A DNA stretch of 34,148 bases. Source: JBAZWE01 sp041658605 (lineage in GTDB: Bacteria; Actinomycetota; Thermoleophilia; BMS3ABIN01). The stretch covers positions 1 to 34,148 of the forward strand of contig JBAZZU010000023.1 of the NCBI GenBank assembly GCA_041658605.1, written 5' to 3'. Positions 15,089-22,588 of the stretch are shown here, piece by piece. The notes below the pieces were generated by a model, which had not been told where the DNA came from, made no database searches, and saw nothing but the letters and a program-made list of their open reading frames with translations. Position 1 is the stretch's first letter. Each line of letters begins with the position of its first letter. A program made the position numbers and the translations under genes.

Positions 15089-15529
15089 TCAGATAGCCGA
15101 TTGCTGCGCCTTCTTCTTTTTTTCCTCAATCAGCCGGACCAGCTCATCGAGCTTGGCGGCATCATGAGCGTCTACGGTATCGACAAACTGTGATAGGACC
15201 GGCTCACCGAAACCACCCAGAAGGCCCTGCATGACGGTTCCGATGGCGTCCGAGCAGAAATCTTCGCGGTTCTGGGTCGGAACGTATAGATAAGCCCGGC
15301 CATGCTGTTCGCGCTTGAGCAACCCCTTGTCGGCAAGACGCGACATAACGGTCATGACGGTCGTATAGGCGATGGTACGGCCATTTGCCAGGTTCTCGTG
15401 TATGTTGCGCACGCTGGCGGGATTATCTTTCCAGATGAGCTCCATGATATCCGCTTCCAGGTCTCCCAGCACCTGCCGAAGCCCTTTTCCTGAGGTCCTG
15501 AGGTTCAGCTTTTTTCTTTTTGATGTCAT
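15089..15529 (-). CDS. BlaI/MecI/CopY-family transcriptional repressor
   Basis: A 146-residue winged-helix repressor: LGDLEADIMELIW (about 22-34) opens the DNA-binding domain, and TTVMTVMSRLADKGLL is the recognition-helix region. The C-terminal half (from about residue 90) is the dimerisation part with the usual FxDTxDxxDxxxLxELxxLIEE pattern. Members bind short dyads and are released by proteolysis, or in CopY by copper. The ATG at 15529 is chosen because it coincides with the predicted transcription start, implying a leaderless mRNA; an in-frame TTG at 15535 is less likely. It is followed directly by the M56 protease in the -1 frame. Confidence 0.9.
   Translation of the reverse strand: MTSKRKKLNLRTSGKGLRQVLGDLEADIMELIWKDNPASVRNIHENLANGRTIAYTTVMTVMSRLADKGLLKREQHGRAYLYVPTQNREDFCSDAIGTVMQGLLGGFGEPVLSQFVDTVDAHDAAKLDELVRLIEEKKKKAQQSAI
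15116..15122 (-). other. A AAA AAG slippery heptamer at the end of blaI
   Basis: On the minus strand, seven A then G at the end of blaI are read in frame as GAA AAA AAG, the classic bacterial -1 slippery heptamer. The -1 frame has a stop (TGA in ATTGAG) just before it and is open from there into the M56 protease, joining through a hydrophobic helix. No strong downstream stimulatory stem is obvious, so function is uncertain. Confidence 0.4.
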
Positions 15530-15535
15530 AGGCAA

Positions 15536-15564
15536 ATTGTACTACGGTGCGTAGTGGAGAGCAA
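15536..15564 (-). promoter_or_regulatory. blaI promoter with internal operator
   Basis: On the minus strand TTGCTC (15559-15564) and TACAAT (15536-15541) have the ideal 17-base spacing. The dyad TACTAC-N5-GTAGTG (15540-15556, plus-strand reading) fills the spacer. The start point, about seven bases after the -10, falls on the ATG at 15529, predicting a leaderless transcript and autorepression. Confidence 0.72.
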
Positions 15565-15592
15565 GGAATATTCGTGCCGTACGGCGGGACGA

Positions 15593-16255
15593 TCAGACGC
15601 TCCCGGCTGATCCTTCGGCTTGAGCGACCCCGATGATCCCCGCGAATATGAATACAATCCCTGTCGCCATTCCAATAGATTCATATTCATATCTTCCCGC
15701 GATAACGAGGGCGCCGCTGGCTCCGGTTATCACCGCGCCGAGCGGTACGAGGGCGGCGGACCAGGAAAGCTTTCCATAGACAACACCGGTGATGGTTCCC
15801 GCCACGAGCAGAAGAATGCTCAGGGTCCTCGTGATTCCGGACACGACCGTGAGCGCATCCGGCAGTTCTATGGCCTTCCATCCCGGTTCGCCGCTCACGT
15901 TCAGCAGCGATGCATCAGTTCCAGCGCCGGCGAGCAGGATGATCGACATGGATGTGACGCAAAGCATGAATCCAAGCCAGGCGTGAGCCATTTTGCGCGG
16001 CAGCAGAACGTATAACATGCCCGAAGCCAGGAATCCTGTCGGAAGTACTGATTCAGAAATAAAGTAGGTTTTTGCGATTAGGCCCGACCAGCCACCGATG
16101 CTTCCCAGGAAAACGCATGACGAGCCCAGGGCCAGCAATGCGAGGGATACCGGCCAGACTATGAAAGCCGGATTTCGCGTACGCTTATGGAAACCGAACG
16201 AAACCCCGGCGAAAAGGGCTCCTATAACTGTGGCGATTAGAGGGAAGATCCACAT
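15593..16255 (-). CDS. Polytopic membrane protein of unknown function
   Basis: A 220-residue hydrophobic protein with about six or seven predicted helices (roughly 3-22, 32-54, 68-86, 92-112, 133-160, 168-185, 193-213). No motif or family is recognised. One extracytoplasmic-looking loop (about 112-130) contains a short polar stretch. It starts 15 bases after the CoA-binding protein gene and is probably co-transcribed with it. No clear ribosome binding site was found before the ATG. Confidence 0.65.
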   Translation of the reverse strand: MWIFPLIATVIGALFAGVSFGFHKRTRNPAFIVWPVSLALLALGSSCVFLGSIGGWSGLIAKTYFISESVLPTGFLASGMLYVLLPRKMAHAWLGFMLCVTSMSIILLAGAGTDASLLNVSGEPGWKAIELPDALTVVSGITRTLSILLLVAGTITGVVYGKLSWSAALVPLGAVITGASGALVIAGRYEYESIGMATGIVFIFAGIIGVAQAEGSAGSV

Positions 16256-16270
16256 GCGAATGCAAGGATA

Positions 16271-16678
16271 TCACGCCAGCAACCGCTCGTGCACTTTCCT
16301 TGTGCACAGGTCCATCACCACATCGAGACCGCCGTCGCGCGCGATGGCTGCGGCTTCCTCGCTGATTATTCCCTCCTGCAGCCACAGGACTCTGGCCCCG
16401 ATGGCCACGGCGGCCCTGGCGATGTCCGGACAGGCTTCCGCCCGGCGGAATACATCGACGATGTCGACAGGCACCTCGATCTCGCTCAAGGATGAATAAC
16501 AGCGGCGGCCGAGTATTTGGGAGACCTTCGGTCTGACCGGGATCACCTCATACCCCTTTTCCAGCAGGTACCTTGCAACGATATTGCTGGGCCTCGCCGG
16601 GTTGGGGGATGCTCCCACGACCGCTATGCATCTTGCTTCTACAAGGATCAGCCTGAGTTTCTCGTCGTTCATTTCCAT
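16271..16678 (-). CDS. CoA-binding domain protein (YccU-like)
   Basis: A 135-residue single-domain Rossmann protein of the succinyl-CoA-synthetase-type CoA-binding family. The nucleotide loop VVGASPNPARPSN is near the N-terminus, and VDIVDVFRR and VLWLQEGIISEE are typical later strands. Stand-alone members have no proven reaction; they are thought to bind CoA or a related nucleotide. ATG 16678 and ATG 16672 are both possible. Much longer in-frame starts run into the rpsB leader and lack family similarity. Confidence 0.82.
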   Translation of the reverse strand: MEMNDEKLRLILVEARCIAVVGASPNPARPSNIVARYLLEKGYEVIPVRPKVSQILGRRCYSSLSEIEVPVDIVDVFRRAEACPDIARAAVAIGARVLWLQEGIISEEAAAIARDGGLDVVMDLCTRKVHERLLA

Positions 16679-16734
16679 GGGGACGAAGATATCATAAATC
16701 CGGAGATTCCAGACAGGAAACTGCAAACCATATC

Positions 16735-16743
16735 TGGTACAAT
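16735..16743 (+). promoter_or_regulatory. Extended -10 promoter for the rpsB operon
   Basis: TGG-TACAAT matches an extended -10 element. The -35 region is poor, as is common with this type. It would give a leader of about 120 bases before the rpsB start. Confidence 0.45.
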
Positions 16744-16796
16744 ACGTGGTTCTGAAGACTGCGGCATTTGCTGGAGTCTGATTTACTATGTGTGCG

Positions 16797-16823
16797 CCGC
16801 GGTGGATAGTCGCCCTGCCGCGG
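16797..16823 (+). promoter_or_regulatory. Leader hairpin upstream of rpsB
   Basis: CCGCGG (16797-16802) and CCGCGG (16818-16823) pair perfectly, with a 15-base loop, in the untranslated leader. Leader structures used by S2 for autogenous control are known in other bacteria. A regulatory role here is inferred. Confidence 0.35.
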
Positions 16824-16853
16824 GGCCAAACGAGGAGCGACAATCGTAAAACT

Positions 16854-16870
16854 CGAGAGAAAGGATCTCG
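16854..16870 (+). promoter_or_regulatory. Small hairpin presenting the rpsB ribosome binding site
   Basis: CGAGA (16854-16858) and TCTCG (16866-16870) form a 5-base-pair stem whose 7-base loop, GAAAGGA, is the ribosome binding site for the TTG start at 16873. It could modulate initiation. Confidence 0.35.
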
Positions 16871-16872
16871 GT

Positions 16873-17865
16873 TTGACTGCTGTATCCATGAAAGAACTGC
16901 TTGAGTCCGGAGTACACTTCGGACACCAGACACGCCGCTGGAATCCACGGATGAAGCCTTATATCTTCACCGAGCGGGGCGGCATCTACATCATCGACCT
17001 GCAGAAGACCATCAGGCTCATCGATGACGCTTACGATTTCATCAAGGACCTGACTGCCAAAGGTCAGAAGGTACTCTTCGTCGGCACGAAGAAACAGTGC
17101 CAGGACACCATCGCCGAAGAGGCGCAGCGCTCGGAAATGCCGTATGTTTCGCGCCGCTGGCTGGGTGGGCTCCTCACCAACTACCAGACCATCTCCAAAC
17201 GCATCAAGCGCATGCATGATCTGCGCAGGCTGCGCGACGAAGGACAGCTGGCCCTGCTTCCAACAAGGGAACAGATGAACCTGCTGGCCGAGCTGCAGAA
17301 ACTCGAGACAAACCTGGGTGGCGTCTCCGACATGGACAGGCTGCCTCACGCGATATTCATCATCGATCCCAGGCGCGAGGCTATCGTTATCCGCGAGGCC
17401 CGCAAGCTGCATATACCGATCGTGGCCCTCGTTGATACAAACTGCGACCCTGACGAGATCGATTTTGTGATTCCAGGTAATGATGACGCCATCCGTTCCT
17501 GCGGCCTGATCATCAGGGCAATGGCCGAAGCTGTCATCGAAGGCAGGCAGCTGCTCTCCGAAAAGGAGATGCAGGCGGCGCAGGCCCAGGCCAAGGCACT
17601 GGCGGCCGCGCAGAAGGAAGCTGCGGCGAAAGCTGAAGCCCAGGCTGCAGCGGATAAGGAAAAAGCAGCCAAAGAGGGACCGCAAGCAGCGGCAAAGCCT
17701 GTAGAAAAAGCCGCAGCGCCTGCAAAAGCAAAACCAAGAACCGCGAAGAAGGCAAAACCGGCCAGCGCTCCGAAGAAGGCAGCTGATAAACCGGCCAGCG
17801 CCAAACCTGCGGCAAGCAAGGAAAAGTCAAAAGATGCAACCAGCGAGGTGGAAAGTGGCAGTTAG
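16873..17865 (+). CDS. rpsB: 30S ribosomal protein S2
   Basis: Small-subunit ribosomal protein. SMKELLESGVHFGHQTRRWNP, KQCQDTIAEEA, RRWLGGLLTN and LVDTNCDPDEIDFVIPGND are diagnostic. The start is TTG, with AAAGGA about seven bases upstream. The core ends near residue 228. Residues 229-330 form a very Ala/Lys-rich, low-complexity extension, which starts as a helix-prone Gln/Ala/Glu stretch and becomes strongly basic with Pro. Such tails occur in S2 of some Actinomycetota, but this one is long. First gene of the tsf-pyrH-frr-uppS-cdsA-dxr-rseP-ispG operon. Confidence 0.97.
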   Translation: MTAVSMKELLESGVHFGHQTRRWNPRMKPYIFTERGGIYIIDLQKTIRLIDDAYDFIKDLTAKGQKVLFVGTKKQCQDTIAEEAQRSEMPYVSRRWLGGLLTNYQTISKRIKRMHDLRRLRDEGQLALLPTREQMNLLAELQKLETNLGGVSDMDRLPHAIFIIDPRREAIVIREARKLHIPIVALVDTNCDPDEIDFVIPGNDDAIRSCGLIIRAMAEAVIEGRQLLSEKEMQAAQAQAKALAAAQKEAAAKAEAQAAADKEKAAKEGPQAAAKPVEKAAAPAKAKPRTAKKAKPASAPKKAADKPASAKPAASKEKSKDATSEVESGS

Positions 17866-18451
17866 CGCCAAAGAAGTCAAAGAGCTCCGCGACCAGACTG
17901 GCGCGGGCATGATGGATTGCAAGAAAGCCCTGTCGGAATGCAGTGGCAACCTCGATGACGCAGTAAAGCTCCTCAGGACCAAAGGCCTGGCCGATGCGGC
18001 CAAGAGGAGCGGAAGGGCCACAAAAGAGGGGCTCGTCGACAGCTACATACATGCCGGCGGCAAGATCGGTGTACTGGTGGAGGTAGGTTGCGAGACGGAT
18101 TTCGTGGCCCTTAATGAGGATTTCAAGACCTTCGTGCACGACGTCTGCATGCACATCGCCGCCGCCAACCCCGAGTACGTCAGCCGCGAGGAAGTCCCGG
18201 CAGAGGTGACCGAGGCCGAACTCAGCATCTATAAGGACCAGGCGAAGGCTACCGGCAAACCGGATAACATCCTGGAAAAAATCGCCATGGGAAAACTGGA
18301 CAAGTTCTACGAGCATGTCTGCCTGCTCGAACAGCCGTTCGTAAAGGACGACAAGCTGACCGTCGAGCAGCTCCTGGGCGAGATCGTCGGCAAGATTGGC
18401 GAGAACATCACGATCAAGCGTTTTATCCGTTTTGAGCTGGGCAAGGACTAG
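17855..18451 (+). CDS. tsf: Elongation factor Ts
   Basis: Guanine nucleotide exchange factor for EF-Tu. The UBA-like N-terminus contains the signature LRDQTGAGMMDCKKAL, and the core has VGCETDFVALNEDF. At 198 residues it is the short form, lacking the second core repeat seen in E. coli. The start is GTG at 17855, preceded by GAGGTG at four bases. It overlaps the rpsB end by 11 bases, so the pair is translationally coupled. Confidence 0.96.
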   Translation: MAVSAKEVKELRDQTGAGMMDCKKALSECSGNLDDAVKLLRTKGLADAAKRSGRATKEGLVDSYIHAGGKIGVLVEVGCETDFVALNEDFKTFVHDVCMHIAAANPEYVSREEVPAEVTEAELSIYKDQAKATGKPDNILEKIAMGKLDKFYEHVCLLEQPFVKDDKLTVEQLLGEIVGKIGENITIKRFIRFELGKD

Positions 18452-19216
18452 TTGGCCGGCGAAACCAAACCAGGTTCCGGCAATAACGGACAGAAAGCCG
18501 TTTTCGGCCGCGTTCTGATCAAGCTGTCAGGACAGGCGCTCCAGGGCGAGGATCATTTAAGCATCGATCCGGTGAAGATCAAGACGATAGCCAGCCAGAT
18601 TAAATCGGTGGCTGAGATGGGTGTGGAGATCGCAATCGTCGTCGGAGCAGGCAACATCTTCCGTGGTGTCGCCGGCAGCACCCGCGGCATGGACAGGGCG
18701 ACCGGCGACTACATGGGCATGATTGCGACAGTACTCAATGCCCTGGCGCTGCAGGACGGCATGGAGAAGATGGACCTCAGCACCAGGGTCCTGTCCGCCA
18801 TCCATATGCAGGAGGTCGCTGAACCCTACATCAGGCGCAAGGCTATCAGGCATCTCGAAAAGAAAAGGGTCGTCATATTCGCGGCCGGAACCGGCAATCC
18901 CTACTTCACGACAGATACCGCCGCCGCCCTGCGCGCTCTTGAAATCGGCGCCGAGGCCATCCTCATGGCAAAACGTAAATACGACGGAGTCTATGATTCC
19001 GATCCGGAGACAAATCCGGACGCCGTTTTTCTGCCCCATGTAACCCACCTCGAAGCGATCGAGCGCGGGTTGAAGGTCATGGACACGACGGCCATCTCCC
19101 TGTGTATGGACAACAACCTTCCGATCCATGTATTCAACATGAATGACGAAGACAACATCCAGCGGGTTCTTTCTGGCGAAAGAGCCGGAACTATAGTAAG
19201 CTCACCGGCGAAATAA
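18452..19216 (+). CDS. pyrH: UMP kinase
   Basis: Amino-acid-kinase-fold enzyme that phosphorylates UMP to UDP. VLIKLSGQALQG, VVGAGNIFRG, GDYMGMIATVLNALALQD and FAAGTGNPYFTTDTAAALRA are family signatures. It is 254 residues with a polar N-terminal extension of about 15 residues. The start is TTG directly after the tsf stop, with AAGGA four bases before. Confidence 0.96.
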   Translation: MAGETKPGSGNNGQKAVFGRVLIKLSGQALQGEDHLSIDPVKIKTIASQIKSVAEMGVEIAIVVGAGNIFRGVAGSTRGMDRATGDYMGMIATVLNALALQDGMEKMDLSTRVLSAIHMQEVAEPYIRRKAIRHLEKKRVVIFAAGTGNPYFTTDTAAALRALEIGAEAILMAKRKYDGVYDSDPETNPDAVFLPHVTHLEAIERGLKVMDTTAISLCMDNNLPIHVFNMNDEDNIQRVLSGERAGTIVSSPAK

Positions 19217-19273
19217 CTGTACCGGGATACTGGCCCATGTCACACGGGGCCTCAAACAGTTTCGGGGGTTATG

Positions 19274-19840
19274 ATGAACGAAATGGTTGAACTGTATTTC
19301 GATGATGGCCGCGAGCGCATGGACAAGGCGCTGGTGGCGTGCCATAACGAATTCAACACTATCCGCACCGGCAGAGCCTCAACCGCCCTGCTCGACCGCA
19401 TCGTCGTCGATTATTATGGTGCCAAAACCCCCCTCAGGCAGCTGGCGAACATCAGCGCACCCGAAGCGCGTCTGCTTGTTATCACGCCTTACGACAAGGC
19501 CTCTATCAAGGAGATCGAGCGTTCGATCATGGATTCCGAGCTCGGCTTAAACCCCAGCAACGATGGCAACCTCATCCGTCTTTCCATTCCAGAGCCGACC
19601 GAGGAGCGCCGCCGGGAGCTTGTGAAGATCGTCAAAGGCCTTGCGGAAAACGGACGCATCGCAGTCAGGAACATACGGCGCGACGTCATCCACAAACTCA
19701 AGGAACTTCAAAAAGATGGAGATATCTCTGAAGACGAGCTGCGCCACTCGGAGGAAGAGATGCAGAAGATAACCGATAAGCATGTCGCCAAGATCGATGA
19801 GATGCTTAAAACCAAAGAGGGGGAAATCCTGGAGGTGTGA
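19274..19840 (+). CDS. frr: Ribosome recycling factor
   Basis: Splits post-termination ribosomes together with EF-G. EFNTIRTGRAS, LLDRIVVDYYG, IPEPTEERRRELVK and VRNIRRD are diagnostic, and the length (188 residues) is normal. Two adjacent ATG codons (19271 and 19274) follow GGGGG; the second has the better spacing. About 55 bases separate it from pyrH, including a GGCCC/GGGCC inverted repeat. Confidence 0.96.
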   Translation: MNEMVELYFDDGRERMDKALVACHNEFNTIRTGRASTALLDRIVVDYYGAKTPLRQLANISAPEARLLVITPYDKASIKEIERSIMDSELGLNPSNDGNLIRLSIPEPTEERRRELVKIVKGLAENGRIAVRNIRRDVIHKLKELQKDGDISEDELRHSEEEMQKITDKHVAKIDEMLKTKEGEILEV

Positions 19841-20595
19841 TGTTGAACCTTCGTAACCTCCTCGACAATCTTCGCCGGAGAAAACCCGACAGCGAAGATT
19901 TTTTATTAACCGACGACCAGCTGCCACTCCATGTGGCCATAATCATGGACGGAAATGGACGTTGGGCCGCACAAAGACATCTTCCCGCGATAGCCGGACA
20001 CCGCGAGGGCGCAAAAGCGCTAAAACGCACGGTCAAGGTTGCCAGGAAAACAGGCATCGAAGAGTTGACCGTATATGCATTCTCTACCGAGAACTGGCAG
20101 CGACCCGGGGAGGAAGTAGAAGCGCTCATGGCGATGTTTGCGGAGCTTATTGACAAGGAAGTCCCGGAGCTCGACGAACAGGACATCAGGATAAGGTTTA
20201 TCGGCCGGCGGACCGGGCTATCAGAAAACCTGCTCGAACGGATGGAATGGGCGGAGAAGCTGACGGCGGACAACAGGGCCATGTCTCTTTTCGTCGCTTT
20301 CAACTATGGCGGTCGCGCCGAGATATTCGATGCTGCAAAGGCTGCCGTCCGAAACGGAGCGCTGAACGATACTGAAGACGATTTCAAAAAATATCTCTAT
20401 GCTCCGGACATGCATGATCCCGAGCTGCTCATACGCACCAGCGGCGAGCAGCGCGTCAGCAATTTCCTCCTGTGGCAATGCGCCTATTCCGAACTCTATT
20501 TCACGGACAGACTCTGGCCTGGTTTCAGGGAAGAGGACTTCATGGCGGCAATCGCGGAATTCGGACGGCGGCAGCGCCGCTTCGGGGCCAGGTAG
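19840..20595 (+). CDS. uppS: Isoprenyl transferase (undecaprenyl diphosphate synthase type)
   Basis: cis-Prenyltransferase that makes the long-chain lipid carrier for cell-wall synthesis. HVAIIMDGNGRWA holds the catalytic Asp; GHREGAKALK, YAFSTENWQRP and the ELLIRTSGEQRVSNFLLWQ stretch are typical. The ATG at 19840 overlaps the frr stop by one base and has GGAGG four bases upstream; GTG 19837 is an alternative. Confidence 0.95.
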   Translation: MLNLRNLLDNLRRRKPDSEDFLLTDDQLPLHVAIIMDGNGRWAAQRHLPAIAGHREGAKALKRTVKVARKTGIEELTVYAFSTENWQRPGEEVEALMAMFAELIDKEVPELDEQDIRIRFIGRRTGLSENLLERMEWAEKLTADNRAMSLFVAFNYGGRAEIFDAAKAAVRNGALNDTEDDFKKYLYAPDMHDPELLIRTSGEQRVSNFLLWQCAYSELYFTDRLWPGFREEDFMAAIAEFGRRQRRFGAR

Positions 20596-20601
20596 GCGCC
20601 C

Positions 20602-21396
20602 ATGCTGATAACACGCGTACTTGTAGGACTGCTGGGAATCCCGCTCGCTATCATCGTCGTCTATACGGGCGGCCTGCCGCTCCTGATATCACTCATAGTG
20701 CTGAGCCTCCTGGGGCTGCATGAATTTTATCGCATGGCGCGTGCCTATAAACCTAACCTCCTGGCCGGTTACGCGGGTGCGATTTTCATACTTATTGGTG
20801 CCCATACGGGTGAGCTTGCCGGCGCTCTTCGAGGTGTGATCTACCTGTTCGCGCTGACTTTCATCCTCCACGCGATCAGGGGACTCAAGTCTGAGATGAT
20901 GGGGGAGATGGCGGTCACTTTCTTTGGCGCCTTTTACATAGGAATGGGTTTCGCCCATGTCATCCTCCTGAGAAGCCTTGATTACGGCATCAGCCTGGCC
21001 ATTATCGTGCTTCTGGCTACCTGGACTTCCGACACGGTGGCATATGCTGTCGGTAATTTTTACGGACACCGTCCGATCTCGCCGGTAGTCTCTCCCAAGA
21101 AGACGATTGAGGGAACCCTTGCCGGATTTATTGGAACGATACTTGTTGTTCTCGTGGCGTCAAAACCGCTGGCATGGATGGGCTCGGGGCAGTTCTTCGT
21201 GCTCGGTCTTGCCCTGGCTATCGCGGCGCCGATCGGGGATCTTTTTGAGTCTTACCTCAAACGGGCGTCGCAGGTCAAGGATGCCGGTACCATCATCCCC
21301 GGTCATGGCGGCATACTCGACCGTTTCGACTCCCTTCTATTCTCCGGCGCCGCGGCATATTATGTTGTCACAGCCATGGTTGGAAACGGCGGCTGA
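20602..21396 (+). CDS. cdsA: Phosphatidate cytidylyltransferase
   Basis: Integral membrane enzyme that forms CDP-diacylglycerol for phospholipid synthesis. About seven to eight hydrophobic helices are seen. The C-terminal signature is complete: SPKKTIEGTLAGF, then GDLFESYLKR, then KDAGTIIPGHGGILDRFDS. The 264-residue length is typical. It starts six bases after the uppS stop. Confidence 0.96.
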   Translation: MLITRVLVGLLGIPLAIIVVYTGGLPLLISLIVLSLLGLHEFYRMARAYKPNLLAGYAGAIFILIGAHTGELAGALRGVIYLFALTFILHAIRGLKSEMMGEMAVTFFGAFYIGMGFAHVILLRSLDYGISLAIIVLLATWTSDTVAYAVGNFYGHRPISPVVSPKKTIEGTLAGFIGTILVVLVASKPLAWMGSGQFFVLGLALAIAAPIGDLFESYLKRASQVKDAGTIIPGHGGILDRFDSLLFSGAAAYYVVTAMVGNGG

Positions 21397-21418
21397 GAAA
21401 GGTGGCTCTGAATTCATT

Positions 21419-22564
21419 ATGAAACGCATTCTGGTACTGGGATCGACTGGTTCGATCGGAACTCAGGCGCTCGAGGTCATTGCTGAAAGCCCCGGCCTTA
21501 AGGCGGTGGGCCTGGCGGCGGGTACCAACTTCCACATGCTCAGGGACCAGGCGCTCAAACATGGTGTAACCGATGTCGCAATCCTTGATGAAGTGGCGGG
21601 CAGCAGACTTTCGGAGCTGGAATCCGACCTCAATGTGCTCGATGGGCCGGGATGCATCCGCGGCCTGATTGAAAATGTTGAATGCGATCTCATCCTGAAC
21701 GCGGTAGTTGGAGCCGCCGGGCTCGAAGCGACGGTTGCCACCCTTGAAAAAGGCGTCGACCTGGCCCTGGCTAACAAGGAGAGCCTGGTAGTTGGCGGAA
21801 GTCTGGTCATGGAGCTGGCCGAGAAGAACAACTGCGGGATCCTGCCGGTCGACAGCGAACACAGCGCCATATTCCAGTGTCTGCAGGGGCGGGGGACAAA
21901 CGACATAAACCAGCTTTTTCTGACCGCCTCTGGAGGGCCATTCTTTGGGCGCAGCAGAAAAGAGCTGGAGACAGTCACCCGTGATGACGCGCTCAACCAT
22001 CCGCGCTGGAAGATGGGCAGCAAGATTTCGATCGACTCGGCGACGCTCATGAATAAAGGTCTCGAGGTGATCGAAGCCCATCATCTTTTCAATGTCCCTT
22101 ACGACGATATCAAAGTTGTTGTCCATCCCGAGTCTGTAGTGCATTCCCTGGTCCGCTACGGCGACGGCTCGGTAATCGCCCAGATGGGACTGCCGAGCAT
22201 GAAACTCCCGATAGCCTATGCGCTGAATTATCCCGACAGGCAGCCGGTATGCATGCCGCAACTCGACCTGGTGGAACAGAGGGAATTGACATTTTTTGAG
22301 CCTGATCCGGAAGCATTTCCCTGCCTGGCTCTGGCGCGTGACGCCGGCAAGCGCGGCGGCGGCGCGCCGATAGTCGTAAACGCTGCAAATGAGGTCGCGG
22401 TCGCGGCTTTTCTGACAGGTCGCCTTAAGTTCCTTGGTATCGCAGACCTGGTGAAAAAAACCGTGCTGGCGATGGACAGTAACCTTCCACGAAAGCTGAC
22501 AAGCCTGGACGAGGTAAATGAGATAGACGCCGAAGCCCGGCAGCTGGCAGATTCACTGTTGTAA
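21419..22564 (+). CDS. dxr: 1-deoxy-D-xylulose 5-phosphate reductoisomerase
   Basis: NADPH-dependent enzyme making MEP, the second step of the non-mevalonate isoprenoid pathway. LVLGSTGSIGTQALEV is the NADPH loop; LANKESLVVGG, PVDSEHSAIFQCL, TASGGPFFG and MGSKISIDSATLMNKGLEVIEA are active-site signatures. The reading frame is open far upstream inside cdsA, but the ATG at 21419 matches the family N-terminus (MKRILVLG). 381 residues. Confidence 0.96.
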   Translation: MKRILVLGSTGSIGTQALEVIAESPGLKAVGLAAGTNFHMLRDQALKHGVTDVAILDEVAGSRLSELESDLNVLDGPGCIRGLIENVECDLILNAVVGAAGLEATVATLEKGVDLALANKESLVVGGSLVMELAEKNNCGILPVDSEHSAIFQCLQGRGTNDINQLFLTASGGPFFGRSRKELETVTRDDALNHPRWKMGSKISIDSATLMNKGLEVIEAHHLFNVPYDDIKVVVHPESVVHSLVRYGDGSVIAQMGLPSMKLPIAYALNYPDRQPVCMPQLDLVEQRELTFFEPDPEAFPCLALARDAGKRGGGAPIVVNAANEVAVAAFLTGRLKFLGIADLVKKTVLAMDSNLPRKLTSLDEVNEIDAEARQLADSLL

Positions 22565-22588
22565 CTGAACGCTGATAGAATACTGTTG

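Noticed and set aside
16786..17685. 299-codon minus-strand frame opposite rpsB
   Set aside because: Antisense to a certain ribosomal protein gene. It exists because of the codon bias and has no family features.
21107..21418. 104-codon upstream extension of dxr into cdsA
   Set aside because: The extra residues are cdsA read in another frame. The family N-terminus starts at the ATG at 21419.
21368..22261. 297-codon minus-strand frame opposite dxr
   Set aside because: Shadow of dxr. No domain, and it overlaps a conserved operon gene.
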